Origin: Ferribacterium limneticum
GTDB taxonomy: Bacteria; Pseudomonadota; Gammaproteobacteria; Burkholderiales; Rhodocyclaceae
NCBI RefSeq assembly: GCF_020510625.1
Contig: NZ_CP075191.1
Span: 1,092,001 to 1,156,000, forward strand
DNA: 64,000 nucleotides
Direction of reading: 5' to 3'
Below, piece after piece: positions 43,952 to 53,178 of the stretch. Positions within the stretch are counted from its first letter, which is position 1, and every line of letters begins with the position of its first letter. The position numbers and the translations under genes were made by a program. A model generated the notes under the pieces. That model was not told where the DNA came from. It did not search any database and worked only from the letters and a program-made list of their open reading frames with translations.

Positions 43952-44455
43952 ATGACAGAAAATGTAATCAACGATCCCGTCGAGACTGAAGAGGCCGACG
44001 TCATCAACGAACCGCGCCTGTGGCGCAGCAATGGCTGGACTGCCCGCGTCATCAAGAACGAAGACGACGAAGGCTGGGCTGTCGAAATGATCAAGGATGG
44101 TGAGTCCGAGCCGGCGCTGGTCGGCCCGTGGACCATGGGCCGCGACAAGAAAAGCCCCAAGCCGCTCGATGTGTCGGCCTTCCAGACCCTGATCAAGACC
44201 GCCTCGGAAGTCCTGCGCCGCCATGAGCATCAACTACATGCGATGCTCCACAAGAAACTGACGGTCGACCGGGAAAACGGGCCGGTTTTGATCAGCCTCG
44301 ACATTGGCCCTGACGAGGATGACCCCTACGCCACATTGAGTGCCGAAGATGCCGATGGCGAACAACTGGCCACAGTCCGGGTCGGGCCGAATTTCAAGCT
44401 CAGCTCGGCCAGCGCCAACGCCTGGATAGACGACGAATTCCGCCAGCCCGAGTAA
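43952..44455 (+). CDS. Hypothetical acidic protein
   Basis: 167 residues, strongly acidic (VETEEADVINEP at the N-terminus, GPDEDDPYATLSAEDAD near 118-134). Contains RLWRSNGWTARVI and GWAVEMI beta-strand-like pairs. No signal peptide or membrane segment and no recognised family. It ends 8 nt before the methyltransferase gene, so it probably shares that transcript. Confidence 0.7.
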   Translation: MTENVINDPVETEEADVINEPRLWRSNGWTARVIKNEDDEGWAVEMIKDGESEPALVGPWTMGRDKKSPKPLDVSAFQTLIKTASEVLRRHEHQLHAMLHKKLTVDRENGPVLISLDIGPDEDDPYATLSAEDADGEQLATVRVGPNFKLSSASANAWIDDEFRQPE

Positions 44456-44463
44456 GGCCATCA

Positions 44464-44958
44464 ATGAGCATCGAAACCATCACCAGAAAACAGGCCGTCA
44501 AGGACTATACCGGCTACGCGTGCATCGGCCTCTACAACCCGAAAGGCCCGGAAAACGTCGGCTCCATCATGCGTGCCGCCGGCTGCTACGGCGTCAACAC
44601 GGTTTTCTACACCGGCAAACGCTACGAGCGCGCCGCGGAGTTCCGCACCGACACCAAGCAGGTCCATCTGCAATTGCCGCTGATCGGCGTGGAGGACTTG
44701 CAGCAAGTCATCCCTTTCGGTTGTGTGCCGGTCGCCATCGAAGTGCACCCGGACGCCAAGCCGCTGACCGAATACCAGCACCCCGAGCGTGCCTTCTACA
44801 TCTTTGGCCCGGAAGACGGCAGCCTGAAAAAGAACGTGACCTCATGGTGCAAGGACATCGTTTACATCCCGACCCACGGCTGCATGAACCTGGCGGCAAC
44901 GGTCAATGTGGTGCTTTATGACCGGATGCTGAAGGCGAGTTGGTCGATGGCGAAGTGA
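44464..44958 (+). CDS. SpoU/TrmH-family RNA 2'-O-methyltransferase
   Basis: 164 residues, the length of a stand-alone SPOUT domain. Motif 1 is NPKGPENVGSIMRAAGCYG, motif 2 FYIFGPEDGSL and motif 3 IPTHGCMNLAATVNVVLYD, forming the knotted SAM site. It modifies a tRNA or rRNA ribose; the target is not readable (TrmL-like wobble methylation is possible). Confidence 0.9.
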   Translation: MSIETITRKQAVKDYTGYACIGLYNPKGPENVGSIMRAAGCYGVNTVFYTGKRYERAAEFRTDTKQVHLQLPLIGVEDLQQVIPFGCVPVAIEVHPDAKPLTEYQHPERAFYIFGPEDGSLKKNVTSWCKDIVYIPTHGCMNLAATVNVVLYDRMLKASWSMAK

Positions 44959-45058
44959 CGCTGCGACCTGCACTGTGGCGTACCCATAGCGCCCTCACAA
45001 GGCGGTTTCTGTTTTGCGTTAGAATTTGCGCCATTCCCCCATTTTCTGGTGTTTTACG

Positions 45059-45313
45059 ATGAGTGCAGACTTGGAACCCGCCGCTTTGAGCGCCGACGAG
45101 TTGTTGAAGCGGCAAAAGGAAGTGCGCAAATGGGTGCTGGTGCGCAGCTTCCTGTTGGGTGTGCTGGTTGCTGCCTGGTGGATTTTGTTCGTGCCGGAAT
45201 CCATCGTGGCTTCGACCTTGAAATACGTGCTCGGCGTTGTCGTCGGCCTGATAGCGACGGGCGGGTATCTGTACCAGTTGCGCGGCGTATTCCAGGCGCC
45301 GGCCAGGGATTGA
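45059..45313 (+). CDS. Small membrane protein, unknown
   Basis: 84 residues from the ATG at 45059; a start at 45026 is also in frame. Two transmembrane helices (WVLVRSFLLGVLVAAWWILF and VLGVVVGLIATGGYL) follow a charged cytoplasmic segment (LSADELLKRQKEVRK). No family recognised. It lies just upstream of murI. Confidence 0.6.
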   Translation: MSADLEPAALSADELLKRQKEVRKWVLVRSFLLGVLVAAWWILFVPESIVASTLKYVLGVVVGLIATGGYLYQLRGVFQAPARD

Positions 45314-45332
45314 GCGCGAGCGCCCGGCAACG

Positions 45333-46142
45333 ATGCCTGCGGCTCGGGGAAGCCTTCTGAACAAACAACCCATCGCTGTTTTTGACTCCGGCCTCGGTGG
45401 CCTGACGGTGTTGCGCGCCCTGCGCGATCGACTGCCGCAGGAAGATTATTTCTATTTCGCTGACACCCGGTTTTTGCCCTACGGCGATCGGCCGGAAGTG
45501 TTTCTGCGCGAGCGCGGGGTATTGATTGCCAAAGCGCTGGCCAGGCGCGGTGTCAAGGCCTTGGTGATTGCCTGCAACACGGCAACAGCGGCCGCGGCGG
45601 AGGCGATTCGGGCAGCCATTGATTTACCTGTGGTGGCGCTGGAACCCGGGGTCAAGCCGGCAGTGGTGCTGACCCACAGCGGCGTCATCGGCGTGTTGGC
45701 GACGACGCGGACTTTGGAGAGCGAGCGCTTTCAACGGCTGGTCGGCAATCATGCCCATCATTTGCAGGTGATCGCCCAGGCTTGCCCCGGGCTGGCCGAG
45801 GCCATCGAGGCACAGGGGCCGGATAGCCCGCAGGTTGCCGTCTTGCTCGATACTTTTGTCGCACCGCTGGCTGCTGCGGCGGCTGATGTTGTTGTGCTCG
45901 GCTGCACGCATTATCCCTGGGTGGCCGAGGCGATTGCCCGGCGCATGCCGGCCGGGACGCGCCTGCTCGATACCGGCGAACCGGTAGCCCGCCAACTGGA
46001 ACGATTGCTGGCGGCGAGCAATCTGCTTGGCGGCGGACATGGTCGGCTGACGGTAGCGACCAGCGGCGCCCCCGCCTCGGTGAGCGCCACGGTTGAGCGG
46101 CTGTGGGGGACAAACCTTCACGTTGAACACTGGGAGCCCTGA
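45333..46142 (+). CDS. murI: Glutamate racemase
   Basis: 269 residues. Catalytic Cys pair is in IACNTATAAA and LGCTHYPWV; FDSGLGGLTVLRAL and FADTRFLPYG are family hallmarks. It supplies D-glutamate for peptidoglycan. The ATG at 45333 gives an eight-residue lead before the conserved part; no strong ribosome site is evident. It ends 1 nt before the CoA transferase start. Confidence 0.95.
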   Translation: MPAARGSLLNKQPIAVFDSGLGGLTVLRALRDRLPQEDYFYFADTRFLPYGDRPEVFLRERGVLIAKALARRGVKALVIACNTATAAAAEAIRAAIDLPVVALEPGVKPAVVLTHSGVIGVLATTRTLESERFQRLVGNHAHHLQVIAQACPGLAEAIEAQGPDSPQVAVLLDTFVAPLAAAAADVVVLGCTHYPWVAEAIARRMPAGTRLLDTGEPVARQLERLLAASNLLGGGHGRLTVATSGAPASVSATVERLWGTNLHVEHWEP

Positions 46143-46143
46143 G

Positions 46144-47343
46144 ATGAGCGAAGCACAAAAGCCTTTGGCCGGACTCAAGGTGGTCGAACTCGGCACGCTG
46201 ATCGCCGGGCCGTTCTGCACCCGCATCATGGCCGAATTCGGGGCCGAGGTGATCAAGGTGGAATCGCCCGATGGCGGCGACCCGTTGCGCAAGTGGCGCA
46301 AGCTGTATGAAGGCACATCGCTGTGGTGGTACGTCCAGGCCCGCAACAAGAAATCGGTGACGGCCAACCTGAAGCACCCGGAGGGCCGGGAGTTTGTCCG
46401 CAAGCTGATTGCCGAGGCGGATATCCTGGTCGAGAATTTTCGGCCCGGCGTGCTGGAAAAACTCGGGCTGGGTTGGGAGGCGCTCAAGGCGGACAACCCC
46501 GGGCTGGTCATGGTGCGCCTCTCCGGCTTCGGCCAGACCGGCCCGTACAAGGATCAGCCGGGCTTCGGCGCGGTTGGCGAGTCGATGGGTGGCCTGCGCT
46601 ACATCACCGGCTTTTCTGACCGGCCGCCGGTACGCACCGGCATTTCCATCGGCGATTCGATTGCCGCCTTGTGGGGCGCCATCGGTGCGCTGATGGCACT
46701 GCGTCACAAGGAAGTCAATGGCGGGGCCGGGCAGGTCGTCGATGTTGCGCTCTACGAGGCGGTTTTCGCGATGATGGAGTCGCTGGTGCCGGAATTCGAC
46801 GTCTTCGGTTTCGTCCGCGAACGGACCGGCAACATCATGCCGGGCATCACGCCATCAAGCACGCACACGACCAAGGACGGCAAGCACGTCACCATCGGCG
46901 CCAACGGCGATGCAATCTTCAAACGCTTCATGCTGGCCATCGGTCGGCCGGACATGGCCGACGATCCGACGCTGGCCGACAACGCCGGCCGCGATGCACG
47001 GCGCGACGAAATCTATGCGCTGATCGACCATTGGTGCGCCGGGCTCGATGAGGCCGACGTGCTGGCCATGCTGGCCGCGGCGGAAGTGCCATCGTCACGC
47101 GTTTATTCGGCAATCGACATGTTTGCCGACCCGCAATTCATCGCCCGCCAGATGTTCGAGTCGGCACAGTTGCCGGATGGCAAGGCATTCCGCATTCCCG
47201 GTATCGTACCGAAATTGTCGGAAACGCCGGGTTCTACGGAATGGCTGGGGGTGGAACTGGGCGCCCATACCGACCAGGTGCTGACCGGTTTGGGTTATCG
47301 GCCTGAACGGATTGCCGAATTGAGAGCAGCCGGCGCGGTCTGA
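46144..47343 (+). CDS. Class III (CaiB/BaiF) acyl-CoA transferase
   Basis: 399 residues from the ATG at 46144. KVVELGTLIAGPFCTRIMA at the N-terminus, GAEVIKVESP, then NKKSVTANLKHPEGR, ENFRPGVLEKLGL and SGFGQTGPYKD contain the family fold and the catalytic Asp region. It moves CoA between carboxylic acids. The substrate cannot be assigned from context, since the neighbours are murI and a chemoreceptor. Confidence 0.9.
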   Translation: MSEAQKPLAGLKVVELGTLIAGPFCTRIMAEFGAEVIKVESPDGGDPLRKWRKLYEGTSLWWYVQARNKKSVTANLKHPEGREFVRKLIAEADILVENFRPGVLEKLGLGWEALKADNPGLVMVRLSGFGQTGPYKDQPGFGAVGESMGGLRYITGFSDRPPVRTGISIGDSIAALWGAIGALMALRHKEVNGGAGQVVDVALYEAVFAMMESLVPEFDVFGFVRERTGNIMPGITPSSTHTTKDGKHVTIGANGDAIFKRFMLAIGRPDMADDPTLADNAGRDARRDEIYALIDHWCAGLDEADVLAMLAAAEVPSSRVYSAIDMFADPQFIARQMFESAQLPDGKAFRIPGIVPKLSETPGSTEWLGVELGAHTDQVLTGLGYRPERIAELRAAGAV

Positions 47344-47371
47344 TTATTTGCCTCGCCGGCTACGCTTGGGT

Positions 47372-48997
47372 TCAGGTCTTGAACTGACTGATCAGTTGCT
47401 TCAGGTTGCCGGCAATGTCTTCGAGTTCATGTGCCGACTCGGCTGTGCCGCGAATGGTCGCCGTGGTTTCCTCGACCATGTTGGCAATCTGTTCGACCCG
47501 CTGGGCAATGGAGGTGCTGGCCGTGCTTTGCTCCTTGGTGGCATCGGCCACTTCGGCAACGCGATCCAGGGTTCGGCGAGCCCCATCCTCGATGGCTTGC
47601 AGGGACTGCGAAGCTGACGAGGCAAGGGCAACCCCTTCCTGAACTTCGGGCAGGGCAGCGTTCATGGCTTCAACCGCGCCCACTGTATCGTGCTGGATAC
47701 CGCTGATCATCTGCTCGATTTCCAGTGTCGCCGACGAGGTCCGTTCGGCCAGCTTGCGCACTTCATCGGCCACGACGGCGAAGCCTCGGCCCTGTTCTCC
47801 GGCGCGGGCAGCCTCAATGGCAGCGTTGAGCGCCAGAAGGTTGGTTTGGCCGGCAATATCCTTGATCACGCTGGCTATGGTCGAAACCTGATTGGCTCGC
47901 TCTTCCAGGGCGTGGATACGCCCAGACGCATCGGTGACCGTATCGGCAATTTTCTGGATTGCCATACTCGCCTGATTGACCCGTTCGCTACCGCGTCCGG
48001 CCAGTTCAGCCGCCTCCGAGGTTTCGCGAGCTGTTTCGTCGGCACTGTCGGAAATGTGGTTGGAGCTGACCGTCAGCTCTTCGATGGCGGCCGCCATGGC
48101 CGAGGTCGAGTCGGCCTGATGTTCGGCTGCCTTGGCGACCTCGTCGGAAGCCCGGGCGATGTGGTCGGCATTGGCCACCAGCTTGTTGGCATCTGCGTTG
48201 ATGGCGCTGACCATTTGCCGCAGCGAACCGACCATGCCGCCAAGCGCATGGAGCAGGCTGCCGCTGGGGGCATTTTCGAGGCGTGCAGTCAGGTCGCCAC
48301 CGGCAACCCGCTGCATGATCTCGGTAGCTGCCTGCGGTTCGCCGCCCAGTTGGCGCAGGATGCTGACGCTGATCTGCCAGCCGATCAGGCTGAGGAGCAC
48401 GAGCAGGAGTGCTGCGATGCCGCCGAGCAGCATGGCACCCTCCTTATATTCGCGCTCAACATCATCGATGTAGATGCCGGTGCCGATCACCCAGCCCCAG
48501 GGCGAGAAAAGTGCGGCATAGGAAAGTTTCGGTTCAGCCTTTTGTTGCCCGGCCCGGGGAAACCAGTAATCGACAAAGCCACCGCTCGCCTGGGCGGCGC
48601 TGATCAGTTCCCTGATGATCAGTTTGCCGTTGGTATCCTTGAGGTCGAGCTTCTCTTGCCCTTCCATGCTGGGATTTGCACCGTGCAGGAAATAAACCCC
48701 CTTGGTGTCGATGCCGAAGTAGTAGTCATCCTTCTCGAAGCGAAGGCCACGGAGGATGTCGCGGGCAGATTTCTTGGCCTCTTCTTCGCTCAGCTTGCCT
48801 GCACCGACCAGCTTGTGCTGCTGGTCGATCACGCCGGCGGCGACCTCGACGAGGTTGCGCAGCTTGATCTTGCGATCCTCCATCATGGTGTCCTTGAGCT
48901 GATAGAGGGAGGTGAAACAGAGTATCAGCAGACCCAGCAAGGTCAGTCCGATGAGCAGATAGATGCGTGTCGAGACACGGCTTCCAGAGAATCCCAT
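47372..48997 (-). CDS. Methyl-accepting chemotaxis protein with single Cache sensor
   Basis: 541 residues. TM1 at about 10-30, a periplasmic sCache_2 domain ([34 protein letters not shown]), TM2 near 190-210, HAMP, and the cytoplasmic signalling domain with tip [18 protein letters not shown] near residue 415. sCache_2 domains often sense small organic acids. No C-terminal CheR tether. Monocistronic. Confidence 0.9.
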   Translation of the reverse strand: MGFSGSRVSTRIYLLIGLTLLGLLILCFTSLYQLKDTMMEDRKIKLRNLVEVAAGVIDQQHKLVGAGKLSEEEAKKSARDILRGLRFEKDDYYFGIDTKGVYFLHGANPSMEGQEKLDLKDTNGKLIIRELISAAQASGGFVDYWFPRAGQQKAEPKLSYAALFSPWGWVIGTGIYIDDVEREYKEGAMLLGGIAALLLVLLSLIGWQISVSILRQLGGEPQAATEIMQRVAGGDLTARLENAPSGSLLHALGGMVGSLRQMVSAINADANKLVANADHIARASDEVAKAAEHQADSTSAMAAAIEELTVSSNHISDSADETARETSEAAELAGRGSERVNQASMAIQKIADTVTDASGRIHALEERANQVSTIASVIKDIAGQTNLLALNAAIEAARAGEQGRGFAVVADEVRKLAERTSSATLEIEQMISGIQHDTVGAVEAMNAALPEVQEGVALASSASQSLQAIEDGARRTLDRVAEVADATKEQSTASTSIAQRVEQIANMVEETTATIRGTAESAHELEDIAGNLKQLISQFKT

Positions 48998-49070
48998 GAT
49001 TTTCCCCTGTATTGCTTTGGTTATAGATATGCGATTATGGTAACGCTAAAATTAACAAAACAGCAATTAA

Positions 49071-49592
49071 TTATTTGAGACGGAAGCGCAACCACAACAA
49101 GGTGTCGCGGGGGCTGTCGGCAGGAATGCTGCTCAGGGAGCGGACGGCCTTGAGTGCGGCCTCATCGAGAAATGCATGGCCGCAGCTTTGCTCGACACGG
49201 GCTGCGACCACCTTGCCTGATTCGTCAAGGACCAGCAAGACCTGGACATCGCCTTCCAGACCACGGGCAATGGCTTCGGCCGGATAAAACTGGCCGGCCG
49301 CATCCAGTTTTTTCAGGTGTTCGCGAACAGCCTGGTTAAAGGATTTCGGGGTGTTGGCCTGGTTTGGCTTGGCTGGGCGTGGCTTTAGGCTGTCGACTGG
49401 CCTGGGTGGCTCAGGCAGCTTCAGCAGCGGTGGTGGCTGATCAACCGGCGGTGGACTGCGCAGTTCAGCCTGCAGCGGCCGGGCAGTCTCGGGCTTGGAC
49501 GGGGATTTGACTGCATCTGGCAAAAATGGCAATAGATGCAAAGAGAGCGACAGCGCCAGCGCTGCAAAAAGCCGGTGATCGATCCGGGTCAT
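49071..49592 (-). CDS. TonB-like energy-transducer protein
   Basis: 173 residues from the ATG at 49592; the frame is open to 50012 but that would cover the divergent ankyrin gene. One N-terminal membrane anchor (RLFAALALSLSLHLLPFLP), a Pro-rich linker (PPPVDQPPPLLKLPEPPRP) and a C-terminal TonB domain with GLEGDVQVLLVLDESGKV and AALKAVRSL. ExbB/ExbD genes are not adjacent. It could energise receptors such as that at 1973. Confidence 0.85.
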   Translation of the reverse strand: MTRIDHRLFAALALSLSLHLLPFLPDAVKSPSKPETARPLQAELRSPPPVDQPPPLLKLPEPPRPVDSLKPRPAKPNQANTPKSFNQAVREHLKKLDAAGQFYPAEAIARGLEGDVQVLLVLDESGKVVAARVEQSCGHAFLDEAALKAVRSLSSIPADSPRDTLLWLRFRLK

Positions 49593-49629
49593 GAGAAAAT
49601 GGTGGCTGGCCTGAGGCAATGGAAACGCA

Positions 49630-50664
49630 ATGAGACTAACTGCAAAACGACTGGTCGCCATGATAATCGGGATGGGGCTGCTGCTGTCGGCGGCAAGCCC
49701 GGTTTTTTCGGCCGATGCCGGGGTGTCGCCGGACCCGATCGCATTTACCAACAGCATGGAACTGGGTGACTTGCGGCAGGCCGAAGCCTGGCTCGATGCC
49801 GGGATGTCGCCGGATTTCATGGGCAGCCGGGTCGGTTCCGGGCTGATGATTGGCGCCTGGGAAGGCAAGATCGACCTGATGCGCCTGTTCATTTCGCGGG
49901 GTGCTGATATCAACAAACTGAACGCCAATGGCGAATCGGCTATCGCCCTGGCCGCGTGGCGCGGCAATCTGGAAGCCGTCAAATGGCTGCTGGAACGGGG
50001 AGCACGGATCAATGCTCCGAAGCGCCAGTGGTCGGCACTGCATTACGCTGTATTTGCCGGGCATGCCGAAGTCGCCGACTACCTGATCGAGCAGGGTGCG
50101 GACATCGACGCCCAGAGCACCAACGGTTCCAGCGTGCTGATGATGGCTGTCTACGAAGGGCATCAGCAACTGGCCCGCAAGCTGATCGAGAAGGGGGCCG
50201 ATCGCACGCCGAAGAACGAGTGGGGCGATGGCGCGCTGGAATGGGCAATGCGCCAGAACCGGCTTGAGCTTGCCCGCATGGTCAGCAATCCCGAAGAGTT
50301 CAACATCGCCGTCAGCCAGCCCAAGGAAAAATGGGGCGAACCGACGCGTTCGCTGCGGACTTCGAAAGACCTGGAGAACCTGCTCAATATTCGCGAGACT
50401 CTGGTCAAGCGGGGCATGGACACCGCTGCAATCGACAAGCGGATTTCCGTTGAGCGCATGCGTATCGTTCGTTCCGAGCTTGATCGGCAGACGCCGGCCC
50501 GGGCGGTGACCATGGAAATTACCGCCAGCCGCAACAAGCCGCAGGAGCAGTCGGCCAAGATCATCTACGACGACAAGGGCAAGGCGACCGGCTACAAGGC
50601 ACCGCCAGCCACTTACTTCGGCACTCCCAAGATGCCGCCCAAGGGGCAGGTGAAAAACTACTGA
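49630..50664 (+). CDS. Exported ankyrin-repeat protein
   Basis: 344 residues. Signal peptide 1-28 (ending VFSAD). Four to five ankyrin repeats occupy about 40-215 (NGESAIALAAWRGNLEAVK, QWSALHYAVFAGHAEVAD, NGSSVLMMAVYEGHQQLAR). The C-terminal 110 residues are charged and helical, ending in PPKGQVKNY, and have no recognised domain. The last 318 bp are duplicated at 52421-52738. Likely a periplasmic interaction protein; partner unknown. Confidence 0.88.
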   Translation: MRLTAKRLVAMIIGMGLLLSAASPVFSADAGVSPDPIAFTNSMELGDLRQAEAWLDAGMSPDFMGSRVGSGLMIGAWEGKIDLMRLFISRGADINKLNANGESAIALAAWRGNLEAVKWLLERGARINAPKRQWSALHYAVFAGHAEVADYLIEQGADIDAQSTNGSSVLMMAVYEGHQQLARKLIEKGADRTPKNEWGDGALEWAMRQNRLELARMVSNPEEFNIAVSQPKEKWGEPTRSLRTSKDLENLLNIRETLVKRGMDTAAIDKRISVERMRIVRSELDRQTPARAVTMEITASRNKPQEQSAKIIYDDKGKATGYKAPPATYFGTPKMPPKGQVKNY

Positions 50665-50744
50665 GCAGCGACTGGACAGAGGTCCAATTGCCAAGCCTGA
50701 CGGGCTGATGCAGACTGCCCGGAACGACAGAAAGAGGAGCCGGC

Positions 50745-51077
50745 ATGCTTTACGTGACTAGGGATGGCAACGGGCGGATCAGCGAGCTGCATTCGATGTC
50801 CGTTGGCGACAACCAGGAGGCGCTGCCGGCCGATCATCCGGAGGTGCTGCAATTCCTGCACGACCGCTGGCGGCAAAGCGAACTCGATCAGCTCGACCGC
50901 GATTTCGTGCGAGCCATCGAGGATCTGATCGAACTGCTGATCAAGCGGGAGGTGATCATGTTCACGGACCTGCCGGCCAAGGTGCAGGAAAAGTTGCTGC
51001 GCCGCAAGGAAGTGCGCCAGCAAACGCACTATCTGGGCGATATCGGCGTCGGCGGCGACGACATCATTCCGCTCTGA
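50745..51077 (+). CDS. Hypothetical 110-residue protein, copy 1
   Basis: Starts MLYVTRDGNGRISELHSMS. The centre is helical and acidic (FLHDRWRQSELDQLDRDFVR) and the end is GDIGVGGDDIIPL. AGAGGAG precedes the ATG. No family recognised by name. The second copy at 52819 differs at only two residues seen (E/D in KREVIMF and T/K in QQTHYL), so both remain intact. Location between ankyrin and signalling genes gives no function. Confidence 0.75.
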   Translation: MLYVTRDGNGRISELHSMSVGDNQEALPADHPEVLQFLHDRWRQSELDQLDRDFVRAIEDLIELLIKREVIMFTDLPAKVQEKLLRRKEVRQQTHYLGDIGVGGDDIIPL

Positions 51078-51104
51078 GGCAGTGCCGGCCGCGCAGTCCC
51101 GGCC

Positions 51105-51614
51105 TCAATTGACCGTCATGACTGCCTTGACCAGTTCGGCCAGGGTACGGACGCCCATTTTTTCCATGACTCGGGCCCGATGGGCTTCGACCGTTTTCAT
51201 GCTGATGTTCAACTCGTCGGCGATCTGCTTGTTCAGCTTGCCGGCGACGACCAGTTGCATGACCTCGCGCTCGCGCTGGGTGAGTTGATCCAGGCGATGC
51301 GAAATGGCGCCGTCGCGCTGGCGGCGGGCTGACAACTGGTTGTCCAGTTCCAGCGCGCGCTGGATGCGCGACAGCAGGTCTTCGTTATGGAACGGTTTCT
51401 CGATGAAGTCGCAGGCGCCGCGTTGCAGGGCGGAAACGGCCATCGGCACGTCGCCGTGGCCGGTAACGAAGATGACCGGCAGTTGTGAGCCGAGCGAGTC
51501 CAGCTTTTCCTGCAGTTCCAGGCCGCTCATTTCCGGCATCCGGACATCCAGCACGATGCAGCCTTGCATGTCGCTGCGCCAGGCTTTCAGGAAGCTTTCG
51601 GCCGAATCGAAGCA
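51105..51614 (-). pseudogene. FixJ-type response regulator, N-terminally truncated copy
   Basis: Encodes the regulator from FDSAESFLKAW to the C-terminus, lacking the first ~33 residues including the DDDE acidic pocket and the start. The break is exactly where the RAYT element begins (51615). The intact copy is at 53179-53787. Without a start or phospho-site pocket it is presumably dead. Confidence 0.9.
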
Positions 51615-51619
51615 CAATA

Positions 51620-51640
51620 ATAGGGGACAGACCACGGTTT
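51620..51640. repeat. RAYT terminal inverted repeat, left
   Basis: Core ATAGGGGACAGACCACGG, exact reverse complement of 52389-52409. Confidence 0.9.
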
Positions 51641-51678
51641 ATAATGCCCATTAACCGACCAACTCTCCCGCTCACCCC

Positions 51679-52389
51679 ATGCCCCGTCGCCCCCGCCTCT
51701 CACTGCCAAACACGCCGCTGCATCTGATTCAGCGTGGCAACAACCGCCAAGCCTGCTTTATTGCTGACGAGGATTACCGTTTCTATCTCGACTGGCTGGC
51801 CGAGTATGCCGGCAAGACCGGTTGCCGTATTCATGCTTACGTGTTGATGACCAACCATGTGCATCTGTTGGTGTCATCGGCACGCGGCGAAGCGCCGGGC
51901 GAAATGATGAAGGGCTTGGGACAGCGTTATGTGCAATACGTGAATCGCACTTACCGGCGTAGCGGCACGCTCTGGGAGGGGCGTTATCGCTCTTGCCCGA
52001 CGCAGGCGGAAGATTATTTGCTGGCTTGTCAGCGCTATATCGAGTTGAACCCAGTACGCGCCGGGATGGTGGAACATCCGGCGGAGTATCGCTGGTCGAG
52101 TTACCGGGCGAATGCGCAGGGGGAGAGCGATGCGCTGATCCAGCCCCATGAAGTGTATGGCGCACTTGGCCCGGACGCGGCGAGTCGGCAGGCGGCTTAT
52201 CGGGAACTGTTTCGTTACGAATTGGAACCGGGCTTGGTGGATGAGATTCGGCGGGCGACCAATGGCAATTACGCCTTGGGCAGCGATCTGTTTACGGAGC
52301 AGATCGCTGCGGCGCTAGGGCGGCGGGTGACGCCGGGAAAGTCAGGGCGACCGCGCAAGGTGGCTGATCCGGAGTCGATGGGTGGATAA
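51679..52389 (+). CDS. REP-associated tyrosine transposase (Y1_Tnp, IS200-like)
   Basis: 236 residues. HLIQRGNNRQACF at the N-terminus, the HUH motif MTNHVHLLV (about residues 54-62), and YIELNPVRAGMV near 135 are RAYT hallmarks; the catalytic Tyr is probably in the RYVQYVNRTYRRSGTLWEG region. The enzyme nicks and joins single-stranded DNA at REP-like hairpins. The frame is intact, and its stop codon lies inside the right inverted repeat. Confidence 0.92.
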   Translation: MPRRPRLSLPNTPLHLIQRGNNRQACFIADEDYRFYLDWLAEYAGKTGCRIHAYVLMTNHVHLLVSSARGEAPGEMMKGLGQRYVQYVNRTYRRSGTLWEGRYRSCPTQAEDYLLACQRYIELNPVRAGMVEHPAEYRWSSYRANAQGESDALIQPHEVYGALGPDAASRQAAYRELFRYELEPGLVDEIRRATNGNYALGSDLFTEQIAAALGRRVTPGKSGRPRKVADPESMGG

Positions 52390-52409
52390 AACCGTGGTCT
52401 GTCCCCTAT
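52389..52409. repeat. RAYT terminal inverted repeat, right
   Basis: Exact reverse complement of 51620-51640. Confidence 0.9.
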
Positions 52410-52420
52410 TTATACTGCTA

Positions 52421-52738
52421 CGTTCGCTGCGGACTTCGAAAGATTTGGAAAACCTGCTCAATATTCGCGAGACCCTCGTCAAGCGCGGCATGGATACGGC
52501 GTCAATCGACAAGCGGATTTCCGTTGAGCGCATGCGTATCGTTCGTTCCGAGCTTGATCGGCAGACGCCGGCCCGTGCTGTGACCATGGAAATTACCGCC
52601 AGCCGCAACAAGCCGCAGGAGCAGTCGGCCAAGATCATTTACGACGACAAGGGCAAGGCGACCGGTTACAAGGCCCCGCCAGCTACTTACTTCGGCACTC
52701 CCAAGATGCCGCCCAAGGGGCAGGTGAAAAACTACTGA
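52421..52738 (+). pseudogene. Ankyrin-protein gene, 3' fragment
   Basis: Repeats the last ~105 codons of the ankyrin gene, from RSLRTSKDLENLL to PPKGQVKNY, without signal peptide or ankyrin repeats. The frame is open back into the RAYT end (ATG at 52382), so a short fusion peptide is possible, but no ribosome site is evident. Confidence 0.88.
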
Positions 52739-52818
52739 GCAGCGACTGGACAGAGGTCCAATTGCCAAGCCTGACGGGCTGATGCAGACTGCCCGGAATA
52801 ACAGAAAGAGGAGCCGGC

Positions 52819-53151
52819 ATGCTTTACGTGACGAGGGATGGCAACGGGCGGATCAGCGAGCTGCATTCGATGTCCGTTGGCGACAATCAGGAGGCGCTGC
52901 CGGCCGATCATCCGGAGGTGCTGCAATTCCTGCACGACCGCTGGCGGCAAAGCGAGCTGGATCAGCTTGACCGCGATTTCGTGCGAGCCATCGAGGATCT
53001 GATCGAACTGCTGATCAAGCGGGACGTGATCATGTTCACCGACCTGCCGGCCAAGGTGCAGGAAAAGTTGCTGCGCCGCAAGGAAGTGCGCCAGCAGAAG
53101 CACTACCTGGGCGATATCGGCGTCGGCGGCGACGACATCATTCCGCTCTGA
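52819..53151 (+). CDS. Hypothetical 110-residue protein, copy 2
   Basis: Nearly identical to the product of 50745-51077, with the same AGAGGAG ribosome site. Differences seen are Asp for Glu in KRDVIMF and Lys for Thr in QQKHYL. Substitutions are mostly silent, suggesting both copies may be under constraint or the duplication is recent. Confidence 0.75.
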   Translation: MLYVTRDGNGRISELHSMSVGDNQEALPADHPEVLQFLHDRWRQSELDQLDRDFVRAIEDLIELLIKRDVIMFTDLPAKVQEKLLRRKEVRQQKHYLGDIGVGGDDIIPL

Positions 53152-53178
53152 GGCAGTGCCGGCCGCGCAGTCCCGGCC

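Larger units (their letters stand above)
50347..51614. repeat. 1268-bp tandem duplication, left copy
   Basis: Matches 52421-53688 at a constant offset of 2074 with scattered substitutions and no gaps noticed. It spans the 3' third of the ankyrin gene, the 110-residue gene and most of the FixJ-type gene. Confidence 0.95.
51615..52420 (+). mobile_element. RAYT (REP-associated tyrosine transposase) element
   Basis: About 806 bp between the two copies of the duplication. A 21-bp inverted repeat lies at 51620-51640 and 52389-52409 (core GGGGACAGACCACGG), with the transposase gene inside. It sits exactly at the junction, with no extra unique sequence. Confidence 0.85.
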
